NCBI GenBank assembly: GCA_905221605.1
Contig: CAJNDS010000009.1
Location: 240,001 to 257,043 of the forward strand
Direction of reading: 5' to 3'
DNA: 17,043 bases
Source: Symbiodinium natans
Lineage: Eukaryota > Sar > Dinophyceae > Suessiales > Symbiodiniaceae
In this document: positions 15,501-17,043 of the stretch, in pieces
How positions within the stretch are numbered: position 1 is the stretch's first letter
How the letters are laid out: every line of letters starts with the position of its first letter
Position numbers and translations under genes: made by a program
Notes under the pieces: generated by a model
What the model was told of the DNA's origin: nothing
Seen by the model: the letters and a program-made list of their open reading frames with translations, nothing else
Databases searched by the model: none

Positions 15501-16645
15501 CTAAACCCTAAGCCCTAAACCGTAAACCCTAAGAGCCTGGATCAGAACCTCCCTGTCTCACCAGGTATGATTACGGAAGAGCGCTTGGCCATGATCCTGT
15601 CGAATCCCAAGGCACAAGCGGCAACAGGGTTTGGGGTTCAGGGCTGTGTTAGGGTTTAGGGTTTAGGGTTTAGGGTTTTGGTTTTTTTGATGTATTAAGG
15701 ATGTAGGGATTAGGGCTTCGGGGTTTTGGCATGGCTCATTGTCTTCGAAGTGTCGTGCCTACATCCCACTGTCACCGAATACGACTTGTTCGAGGGACCC
15801 TAAACCAGAAACCCTAAACCCGAACAGAGTTTCTGCAATCTGCAGCAGCAGAGGTTCCAGCGTGCCGGGGAAACTGACTAGGACGCGGCATCTCCCTAAA
15901 CCCTGAGAGCCCAATACCCCTTAGTTTAGGAAGATACCTTAGGTCATATTAGGATCCCTACTATTCCTGAAGGCGCATTCCTTTTTTGAGGGTGTATTGG
16001 GCTCTTTGGGATAGACCTGAAGCCCAAAAAAAACCTCCGAACTCCCCAGTGCTACCAGGCACTTCTTGGGTTCAGAGTACTTACGACGCCCACACCTAAC
16101 ATAGGGGTTTAGGGTTTAGTGTGCAGGATTTGGGGAATTATAACTGCACTTATAAGCCCCCCCCCCCCCCCCCCCCCAAGTCCTCTAAGTAGATTATAAG
16201 GCGACTTGCCAGTGGGTTTCTAAGTACGTATGAACCTCCAAGTATAGGACCCTGGAGCGCCTCCGAAACCTTGCTAGGTTTTGATGTGGAATTCAGGAAT
16301 CGGGTTTAGGGTTTAGGGTTTAGGGTTTAGGGATCCTCTTTGGGTAGTTTCATGGGCCCTTAGTATGGTCCCTTACCCTCTTTAAAGGGTGCTGAAGTAT
16401 GGGCCCTTGGGTTGTATAGGGTATATCAGGGGTTTACAAGGGTTCCCCTTTTAAGGGACCATGTAACTACCTTAGAAGGAACCTCATGTCCCTGTTGTAT
16501 ATCCCTTTAAGTGAGTACATTGGGGCACTGCTTCCCTAGTCAACCCGAAAACCCTAAAACAGTAGGCAAGTGCACGAGCGTGTTGGGTGCCTATGGTCTG
16601 TCAGGTGAAAGCCTATTTCCAAGTCATGGACTTGGATGCATCCTG
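1..16645 (+). CDS. Voltage-gated cation channel, single-domain type with C-terminal EF-hand; partial, 16 short exons
   Basis: Joined exons: 1-40, 1543-1584, 2065-2120, 3056-3120, 3980-4033, 5312-5369, 6378-6418, 7238-7300, 8339-8381, 9752-9761, 12544-12598, 13016-13083, 13958-14002, 15112-15182, 15565-15611, 16605-16645. They sum to 799 nt, and every junction keeps one open frame of 265 codons. In order the product shows S2 (residues 1-12), S3 (about 24-42), S4 (47-78), S5 (86-117), an extracellular acidic stretch (119-127), the pore loop with filter TFAGNW (151-156), S6 (about 169-195), a charged linker (196-222) and an EF-hand (about 220-250). This is the order of the Ion_trans family (one S1-S6 repeat) followed by a calcium-binding domain, so it should be a plasma- or organelle-membrane cation channel gated by voltage and perhaps modulated by Ca2+. 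Ion selectivity cannot be told. S1, the N-terminus and the end of the C-terminus are outside the window. The chain of matching phases plus ordered domain resemblance is the main support; no homology search was run. Confidence 0.9.
270..366. mobile_element. TIR hairpin element, family 1, copy 1
   Basis: A 97-bp near-perfect foldback: arms of about 47 bp starting gggatg and ending catccc with only a few mismatches, and almost no loop. It has no coding capacity. A second diverged copy lies at 14096-14180, so this is a dispersed MITE-like family. It sits in intron 1. Confidence 0.8.
808..827. repeat. Perfect 20-bp palindrome
   Basis: gaaaaagtatatactttttc reads the same on both strands with no loop. 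It lies in the spacer right after a TTTAGGG block in intron 1. Function unknown. Confidence 0.7.
918..1010. mobile_element. Single-copy TIR hairpin, intron 1
   Basis: Ends ggttcttagtag and ctactaagaacc are perfectly inverted, and further pairing (atgaggga / tcattccct) continues inward. 93 bp, no coding capacity; MITE-like, with no second copy seen here. Confidence 0.65.
1113..1196 (+). other. Exon-like cassette inside intron 1, not part of the channel reading
   Basis: A spacer between two TTTAGGG arrays is flanked by AG|G and |GT and is 84 nt long, a multiple of three. One frame reads like coding sequence, with D-R-L-A-V-L-E-Q near the start and H-A-K-L-E-Q-M-E-A-Q-F later. The channel frame is a different one and is also open, so inclusion would add 28 residues between S2 and S3, where exons 1 and 2 already join naturally. 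It could be a captured fragment of another gene or an alternative exon. Confidence 0.35.
1199..1302 (+). repeat. TTTAGGG array
   Basis: About 15 nearly perfect units of the plant/dinoflagellate-type telomere repeat, G-rich on the + strand, in intron 1. Confidence 0.97.
1331..1423. mobile_element. Single-copy TIR hairpin, intron 1
   Basis: The left end gggtctaaggagggaccc pairs with the right end gggtccctcctttagtccc. 93 bp; the interior is rich in aagaacccc. It ends about 120 bp before exon 2. Confidence 0.6.
1442..1517 (-). repeat. CCCTAAA array
   Basis: About ten units, C-rich on the + strand, with scattered variants (ccctaag, cgctaaa). It ends 25 nt before exon 2, in intron 1. Confidence 0.95.
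1543..1584 (+). CDS. Exon 2: S2-S3 linker and start of S3
   Basis: It follows acceptor cgcag|g and begins with the base that completes Arg13. It reads LRFFRDPSNCFDT plus two bases of Leu27. The FF-x-D-P-x-N-x-F-D pattern is the classic S2-S3 linker of voltage-gated cation channels. The donor is GC at 1585. Phase matches exons 1 and 3. Confidence 0.9.
1638..1805 (-). repeat. CCCTAAA array with a CCCTGAA sub-block
   Basis: About 24 units. A contiguous run of CCCTGAA variants (about 1717-1788) is embedded in canonical CCCTAAA, so variant units are clustered rather than random. Intron 2. Confidence 0.95.
1874..2033 (+). repeat. TTTAGGG array
   Basis: About 22 units with a few slips, opposite in orientation to the array 70 bp upstream. 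It ends about 30 bp before exon 3, intron 2. Confidence 0.96.
2065..2120 (+). CDS. Exon 3: S3 helix
   Basis: It follows acceptor acaag|g and completes Leu27, then reads LVMAGTGEIIITVSMGAE, a hydrophobic S3-like helix with an internal Glu, ending with one base of Gly46. The donor is GC at 2121. Two other frames are also open here, so the choice rests on phase and on continuity with FDT of exon 2. Confidence 0.85.
2157..2234 (+). repeat. Degenerate TTTAGGG array
   Basis: About 11 units with variants ttcgggg, ttaggat and tttgggg; intron 3, 36 bp after exon 3. Confidence 0.9.
2614..3001 (-). repeat. Three CCCTAAA blocks separated by spacers
   Basis: C-rich blocks at 2614-2650, 2740-2793 and 2959-3001 are separated by 90- and 165-bp unique spacers. 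All have the same orientation and lie in intron 3 just before the S4 exon. Confidence 0.9.
3056..3120 (+). CDS. Exon 4: S4 voltage sensor, first part
   Basis: It follows acceptor gccag|g and completes Gly46. It reads SRSVLLLRLMR, then VLKSLRAVRM, ending in phase 0 at a GC donor (3121). Positive residues fall at 54, 57, 60, 63 and 66, exactly every third position, which defines an S4 voltage-sensor helix. Confidence 0.95.
3163..3234 (+). repeat. TTTAGGG array
   Basis: Eight units followed by a short decayed tail; starts 43 bp after exon 4 in intron 4. Confidence 0.93.
3244..3338. mobile_element. Short TIR element, possibly related to family 3
   Basis: Inverted ends gggtactttaagtaggg and ccctacccaaagtaccc pair at most positions. 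It is followed by aggaacctccgagtagg, which resembles the family 3 terminus. One copy only; intron 4. Confidence 0.45.
3393..3551 (+). repeat. TTTAGGG array with a homogenised GGGCTTA block
   Basis: About 22 units. A run of about 12 consecutive GGGCTTA variants (3402-3486) passes abruptly into canonical GGGTTTA. Intron 4. Confidence 0.95.
3850..3975. mobile_element. TIR element, family 3, copy at the 3' end of intron 4
   Basis: The ends are cttggagggctcatg and catgaacctccaag. It is flanked by ca on both sides, possibly a 2-bp target duplication. Its right end is 4 nt from the first base of exon 5, so element and acceptor are almost contiguous, as in introner elements. Confidence 0.75.
3980..4033 (+). 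CDS. Exon 5: S4 second part and S4-S5 linker
   Basis: It reads VRSLRFFRGLRGLVKACR in phase 0. It carries on the S4 register without a slip (Arg69, 72, 75, 78) and passes into the S4-S5 linker. The acceptor is caag|g and the donor GC at 4034. The 3' end of a TIR element lies only 4 nt upstream of the exon. An ORF that seems to run from here through 4311 is an out-of-frame read-through into the intron. Confidence 0.93.
4225..4375. mobile_element. TIR element, family 3, near-perfect palindrome
   Basis: A 151-bp foldback: cttggaggttcatggtactta at the left and its exact inverse at the right, with inner arms also pairing (aattataactg / cagttataatt). It is flanked by ta on both sides. Intron 5, about 190 bp after exon 5. 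Confidence 0.85.
4484..4562 (+). repeat. TTTAGGG array
   Basis: Eleven nearly perfect units in intron 5. Confidence 0.96.
4819..4925 (+). repeat. Degenerate TTTAGGG/TTTGGGG/TTTTGGG array
   Basis: Units drift from TTTAGGG to TTTGGGG and then TTTTGGG toward the right, a graded variant series. Intron 5. An opposite-strand ORF with N-P-K-P-Q-T repeats here is only the translated repeat. Confidence 0.9.
5104..5217. mobile_element. TIR element, family 4, copy 1
   Basis: A 114-bp element whose ends ctactgtttgcttaagaacc and ggttcttaagcaaatagtag are inverted with one mismatch. The interior contains aatccct and ccttataaggaagag, shared with the inverted copy at 16925. Intron 5. Confidence 0.8.
5216..5293 (-). 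repeat. Degenerate CCCTAAA block before exon 6
   Basis: About nine decayed units directly abutting the family 4 element and ending 18 bp before exon 6. Confidence 0.85.
5312..5369 (+). CDS. Exon 6: S5 helix
   Basis: It reads CFLPSLCWSMVL, then LCVLMTM, plus one base of Gly105. The LPSLCWS start of S5 is characteristic of this channel group. It is the only exon not beginning with G (acceptor ccag|t) and one of two with a conventional GT donor (5370). Confidence 0.95.
5411..5673 (+). repeat. Longest TTTAGGG array in the window
   Basis: About 37 units with a few single-base slips. Short CCCTAAA runs flank it on both sides (5383-5399 and 5678-5725), so the array is bounded by orientation switches. 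Intron 6. Confidence 0.97.
5851..6005. repeat. CT/TCTC microsatellite
   Basis: About 155 bp of tctctc with ctttct and ctgtct interruptions, intron 6. Long ORFs on both strands (Ser/Leu-rich and Arg/Glu-rich) are artefacts of the two-base repeat. Confidence 0.95.
6222..6308 (+). repeat. TTTAGGG array
   Basis: About 12 units, partly degenerate, following a C-rich tract at 6191-6215; ends 69 bp before exon 7. Confidence 0.93.
6378..6418 (+). CDS. Exon 7: end of S5
   Basis: It completes Gly105 and reads ALLMGNLLQGFIL in phase 0 up to a GC donor (6419). The hydrophobic run followed by G-N-L-L-Q continues S5 toward the extracellular pore turret. The acceptor is gcaag|g. Confidence 0.93.
6537..6592. 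repeat. CA then TA microsatellite
   Basis: A (CA)n stretch passes into (TA)n with a short CA return; intron 7. ORFs ending here are artefacts. Confidence 0.95.
6725..6838 (+). repeat. Degenerate TTTAGGG array
   Basis: About 16 units mixed with ttcaggg, tttgggg and tttcggg variants, intron 7. Confidence 0.9.
6839..7237. other. Intron 7, unassigned stretch
   Basis: No repeat array, TIR element or exon was recognised. Two overlapping ORFs (6812-7096 +, 6880-7101 -) show no domain, no splice logic and no repeat structure. Confidence 0.5.
7238..7300 (+). CDS. Exon 8: pore turret, acidic extracellular loop
   Basis: It reads DEEDHSLGLEDRQ, then WLWLRYGT, phase 0 at both ends. The acidic start and the W-x-x-RYGT entry to the pore helix fit the S5-P loop. 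The donor used here is GC at 7301; GC at 7304 would add one Ala. An upstream acceptor at 7225 (tacaag) would add FLPK, so the 5' edge is slightly uncertain. Confidence 0.9.
7486..8103. other. Intron 8, largest telomere-free stretch
   Basis: 618 bp without TTTAGGG repeats or clear TIR elements. Short ORFs on both strands (7550-7765 +, 7509-7691 -) overlap each other; neither is recognisable. Possibly unique intron sequence or an old element. Confidence 0.5.
8339..8381 (+). CDS. Exon 9: pore helix and first half of selectivity filter
   Basis: It reads ASRATYTLFEITFA plus one base of Gly154. The pattern S-R-A-x-Y-T-L-F-E-I-T-F is a canonical pore helix leading into the filter. The acceptor is ctaag|g; the phase demands a GA donor at 8382 (gcag|gagtg), one of two GA introns here. 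Confidence 0.93.
8400..8510 (+). repeat. TTTAGGG array
   Basis: About 15 units beginning 19 bp after exon 9 and ending about 10 bp before a family 2 element. Intron 9. Confidence 0.95.
8521..8672. mobile_element. TIR element, family 2, copy 1 (intact)
   Basis: About 150 bp with ends of the form aaggnagttacatggtccctt and inverse. The interior has cccttaccttctttaaagg, which recurs in the copy at 16333. Non-coding and MITE-like. Lies in intron 9. Confidence 0.7.
8750..8890 (-). repeat. Strongly decayed CCCTAAA tract
   Basis: Scattered accctaaacc, accctacacc and accctgaaac units with inserts; it looks like an old array. Intron 9, right after a fresh TTTAGGG block (8710-8742). Confidence 0.75.
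8996..9379. other. Intron 9, unassigned stretch
   Basis: AT-richer sequence with no array, clear inverted repeat or exon-like segment. A faint pairing between accccaaaac (9139) and ggggttttgt (9197) was too weak to call. Confidence 0.5.
9624..9689 (-). repeat. CCCTAAA array
   Basis: Nine nearly perfect units, intron 9, 60 bp before the microexon. Confidence 0.95.
9752..9761 (+). CDS. Exon 10: 10-nt microexon carrying the core of the filter
   Basis: It follows a good polypyrimidine stretch and acceptor tttgcag|g. The ten bases complete Gly154, encode Asn155 and Trp156 and give two bases of Pro157, so GNW of the filter sits here. The donor is GA at 9762. The exact phase fit to exons 9 and 11 and the expected G-N-W-P sequence support it; the tiny size makes the right edge the least certain of the set. 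Confidence 0.75.
9781..9874 (+). repeat. TTTAGGG array
   Basis: Thirteen perfect units starting 20 bp after exon 10. Confidence 0.97.
9944..9969 (+). repeat. Isolated copy of the minisatellite spacer motif
   Basis: cagagaatcccaaaaacatt here matches 10912 (cagagaatcccaagaatt) and 11135 (cagagaatcccaaaacatt). It places a piece of the 10680-11450 repeat unit on the far side of the CTGCTCG minisatellite. Confidence 0.75.
10018..10575. repeat. CTGCTCG minisatellite in intron 10
   Basis: Units ctgctcgtattcatt (15 bp) and ctgctcgtattcgttctcttt (21 bp) alternate, giving a 36-bp higher unit with variants. All lengths are multiples of three, so several frames stay open on both strands. The minus strand gives an E-Y-E-Q-K-E-N-type repeat peptide of 201 residues. 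No start context, domain or exon structure supports a gene. Confidence 0.9.
10680..11450. repeat. 35-bp minisatellite (GTTTGTCGTATGTC units) in intron 10
   Basis: Tandem units gggtttgtcgtatgtcccct plus cccttcgtgctcgta repeat about 20 times, with a longer variant (gatgaggtc-type, tttgatgagaggtctacagg) inserted at intervals. A segment cagagaatcccaa recurs at 10912 and 11135, giving a higher-order unit of about 220 bp. The minus-strand 398-residue ORF is repeat-derived. Confidence 0.88.
11594..11732 (+). repeat. Poly-G/GT tract
   Basis: About 140 bp of almost pure G broken by single T or C. It forms Gly-rich and Pro-rich false ORFs. It has strong G-quadruplex potential, and length errors from sequencing are likely. 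Confidence 0.95.
11733..12053. repeat. GTGGCCATTGGCAA direct and inverted repeat cluster
   Basis: Units gccgtggccattggcaaaaa occur in direct orientation and then inverted (ttttttgccaatggccacgg), in two sets (11733-11848 and 11930-12043). Between them lie an inverted pair ccattaaggttgg / ccaaccttaatg and a small hairpin tgggtttgaaaaaccca. The whole is a nested foldback of about 320 bp in intron 10. Confidence 0.88.
12544..12598 (+). CDS. Exon 11: post-filter segment and start of S6
   Basis: It follows acceptor ccaag|g, completes Pro157 and reads TSARPVLEKVSYVFVFFF in phase 0. The A-R-P-V-L-E-x-V-S motif follows the filter in this channel group, then S6 begins. The donor is GT at 12599. A different frame is open over a longer distance here but gives nothing recognisable. 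Confidence 0.9.
13016..13083 (+). CDS. Exon 12: S6 helix
   Basis: It follows a poly-C stretch and acceptor tccag|g. It reads VLYITVVVFAILRV, then ISAVFLKD, plus two bases of Thr198. The V-F-A-x-x-R-V-I-S-A-x-F-L-K pattern is the pore-lining S6 and its cytoplasmic end. The donor is GC at 13084. Confidence 0.95.
13344..13445 (+). repeat. Degenerate TTTAGGG array
   Basis: About 14 units with many variants (ttcgtg, tttagag, tttgggg), intron 12; a shorter block follows at 13574-13612. Confidence 0.88.
13859..13927 (-). repeat. CCCTAAA array
   Basis: About ten units, decayed at the left, clean at the right, 30 bp before exon 13. Confidence 0.92.
13958..14002 (+). CDS. Exon 13: cytoplasmic linker after S6
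   Basis: It completes Thr198 and reads LDAAQNDAEQLVVD plus two bases of Arg213. The helical, acidic A-x-x-D-A-E pattern directly continues the S6 C-terminus. Acceptor cgtag|g; GC donor at 14003. Confidence 0.93.
14096..14180. mobile_element. TIR hairpin element, family 1, copy 2
   Basis: This 85-bp foldback begins ggatgttccccctta and ends with its inverted counterpart. Its arms match copy 1 (actaacagtcctta core). It abuts a family 2 element that lacks its left end, as if one had inserted into or replaced part of the other. Intron 13. Confidence 0.8.
14185..14310. mobile_element. TIR element, family 2, 5'-truncated copy
   Basis: The segment from agagggttctga to the right end (gggaacatggaactaccc) aligns with the 15294 copy. 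The left TIR is missing and its place is taken by the family 1 hairpin. Confidence 0.6.
14338..14409 (-). repeat. CCCTAAA array
   Basis: Ten perfect units in intron 13. Confidence 0.96.
14519..14617 (+). repeat. TTTAGGG array
   Basis: About 14 units, the first few degenerate; opposite in orientation to the arrays on both sides (14338 and 14706). Intron 13. Confidence 0.95.
14706..14761 (-). repeat. CCCTAAA array
   Basis: Eight units with one 8-bp slip, intron 13. Confidence 0.95.
15037..15095 (-). repeat. CCCTAAA array
   Basis: Eight units ending 16 bp before exon 14. Confidence 0.95.
15112..15182 (+). CDS. Exon 14: linker and EF-hand first helix and half loop
   Basis: It completes Arg213 and reads LRMKSQFAAKLEG, then IFNAIDVSGN, plus one base of Gly237. 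The helix K-L-E-x-I-F followed by D-x-S-G-N is the entering helix and the first half of an EF-hand calcium loop. Acceptor gacag|g; GC donor at 15183. Confidence 0.95.
15197..15270 (-). repeat. CCCTAAA array, degenerate
   Basis: About nine units starting 14 bp after exon 14, merging into the family 2 element of intron 14. Confidence 0.9.
15294..15473. mobile_element. TIR element, family 2, split by a telomeric block
   Basis: Left end cttctaagggaagttacatg and right end catgcaactaccc pair as TIRs. Bases 15341-15366 are a run of TTTAGGG units that the copies at 8521 and 16333 lack at the corresponding place. With its flanking CCCTAAA blocks this element fills nearly all of the 382-bp intron 14. 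Confidence 0.7.
15475..15532 (-). repeat. CCCTAAA array, degenerate
   Basis: About eight units directly following the right TIR of the family 2 element, 32 bp before exon 15. Confidence 0.9.
15565..15611 (+). CDS. Exon 15: EF-hand second half and exiting helix
   Basis: It completes Gly237 and reads MITEERLAMILSNPK in phase 0 up to a GC donor (15612). The loop D-V-S-G-N-G-M-I-T-E-E-R spans residues 232-243. Position 12, normally Glu, is Arg; a Glu sits one place earlier, so Ca2+ affinity may be low. Acceptor accag|g. Confidence 0.95.
15906..16005. mobile_element. Single-copy TIR element, intron 15
   Basis: The ends agagcccaatac and gtattgggctct are perfect 12-bp inverted repeats about 100 bp apart. 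A similar start (gagagcccaagacc) is seen at 12366, but no clear partner there. Confidence 0.55.
16136..16242. mobile_element. TIR element, family 3, left-truncated with internal poly-C
   Basis: It starts within the inner arm (aattataactgcacttataag) and runs to the intact right end (gaacctccaag). It is interrupted by 21 consecutive C at 16157-16177, absent from the other copies. Intron 15. Confidence 0.65.
16333..16482. mobile_element. TIR element, family 2, copy 4 (intact)
   Basis: It has gtagtttcatggg at the left and ccatgtaactaccttag at the right as imperfect TIRs. The interior matches the other copies (tgaagtatgggccc as at 15382; cttaccctctttaaag as at 8560). Intron 15. Confidence 0.7.
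16605..16645 (+). CDS. Exon 16: helix following the EF-hand
   Basis: It reads VKAYFQVMDLDAS plus two bases of the next codon. N-P-K (exon 15) joined to V-K-A-Y-F-Q is the expected continuation toward a second EF-hand. The GC donor at 16646 is followed within 4 nt by a TTTAGGG block. The next exon was not found before the end of the window. Confidence 0.88.
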
Positions 16646-16924
16646 GCAGAGGGTTTAGGGTTTAGGGAGCCTCAACAGTCCTGGGTTACAAAAGAGTTTC
16701 GGGTTAGCCCTTCAATCTCAACCCCAAGCCCAAATCTCGTAACCCCTCAATCCTAATACTCTAAGTCCTAAAACCCTACCTAGGATGCCCAGCGAATCCC
16801 TTGTTTGCATCCTCAGCGTCAGGGATTAAGATCCTCAGGGACAAGTGCCAGTGGTCGAACTCCTCTTGGACCCCTTGATCTCCTTTGGCATTCATGGCCT
16901 GGCCAATGTCCAAACCTTCTGAGA

Positions 16925-17023
16925 CTACTCTTTGCGTAAGAACCCCGCCAAAAACACTCTTCCTCATAAGGGTTGTGTAGGGATTCTTATTTTAATTTGT
17001 TGGGGGACTTCTTAAGCGAACCG
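16925..17023. mobile_element. TIR element, family 4, copy 2 (inverted, end lost)
   Basis: It begins ctactctttgcgtaagaacc. Read on the other strand, its interior (aatccct, then cttatgaggaagag) follows the order of copy 1. The far end runs into the terminal poly-C, so the last TIR bases are missing or replaced. Confidence 0.7.
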
Positions 17024-17043
17024 CCCCCCCCCCCCCCCCCCCC
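17024..17043 (+). repeat. Terminal poly-C run
   Basis: Twenty consecutive C end the window and cut into a family 4 element. Either a real homopolymer like that at 16157-16177 or an assembly edge. Confidence 0.9.

Larger units (their letters stand above)
57..16667. repeat. Minor telomeric blocks, summary
   Basis: Shorter blocks not listed singly. G-rich: 57-93, 730-774, 1085-1114, 2456-2495, 3735-3767, 7458-7485, 8104-8138, 8710-8742, 8965-8995, 9528-9560, 12081-12106, 14033-14085, 14857-14892, 15650-15676, 16105-16120, 16301-16333, 16653-16667. C-rich: 554-617, 4704-4732, 7323-7340, 8245-8283, 9380-9399, 12236-12305, 12632-12650, 12780-12815, 12946-13004, 15799-15825. All lie in introns. Coordinates are accurate to a few bases. 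Confidence 0.85.

Noticed and set aside
16776-16967. 63-residue minus-strand ORF near the right end, and a + strand reading V-E-L-L-L-D-P-L
   Set aside because: Neither matches the expected second EF-hand after exon 16 and neither has supporting splice sites in phase.
1-17043. True telomere or chromosome end
   Set aside because: Arrays are short, switch orientation many times and surround exons of a gene, so they are interstitial.
1-17043. CRISPR array (regular repeats with unique spacers)
   Set aside because: Repeat blocks vary in length and orientation, spacers range from tens to hundreds of bases, and the organism is eukaryotic.

Overview
The window looks like nuclear DNA of a dinoflagellate, most likely Suessiales/Symbiodiniaceae-like. 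Three things point there: 5' splice sites are mostly GC (some GA, few GT), acceptors almost always read AG|G, and TTTAGGG telomere-type repeats are scattered everywhere. Genus cannot be decided from the sequence alone.

There is one recognisable gene, on the + strand, entering at base 1 and leaving past the right edge. No long ORF shows it because it is cut into very short exons (10 to 71 nt). I could chain sixteen exons with matching phases throughout: 799 coding nt, 265 complete codons, spread over 16.6 kb. Read together they form part of a single-domain voltage-gated cation channel: S2, S3, an S4 with nine consecutive every-third-residue positive charges, S5, a pore loop with filter TFAGNW, S6, and a cytosolic EF-hand region. 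S1 and the N-terminus lie upstream and the rest of the C-terminus lies downstream of the window.

The other 95% is intron. Every intron contains blocks of TTTAGGG or CCCTAAA (more than fifty blocks, both orientations, from two copies to about 37). Between the blocks sit short terminal-inverted-repeat (TIR) elements of at least four multi-copy families plus single-copy hairpins. They resemble MITEs or introners; one ends 4 nt before a 3' splice site and one is itself interrupted by a telomeric block. Intron 10 (2.8 kb) also carries a 2-kb composite of minisatellites, a poly-G tract and an inverted-repeat cluster. The longest ORFs in the window come from these in-frame repeats and are not credible genes.

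Layout: exons 1-5 with introns 1-4 (1-4033) encode S2-S4; exons 6-7 (5312-6418) S5; exons 8-11 (7238-12598) the pore; exon 12 (13016-13083) S6; exons 13-16 (13958-16645) the linker and EF-hand region. The window ends inside intron 16 in a poly-C run. All exon calls come from reading frame, splice-site logic and family resemblance recalled from general knowledge; no search was run.
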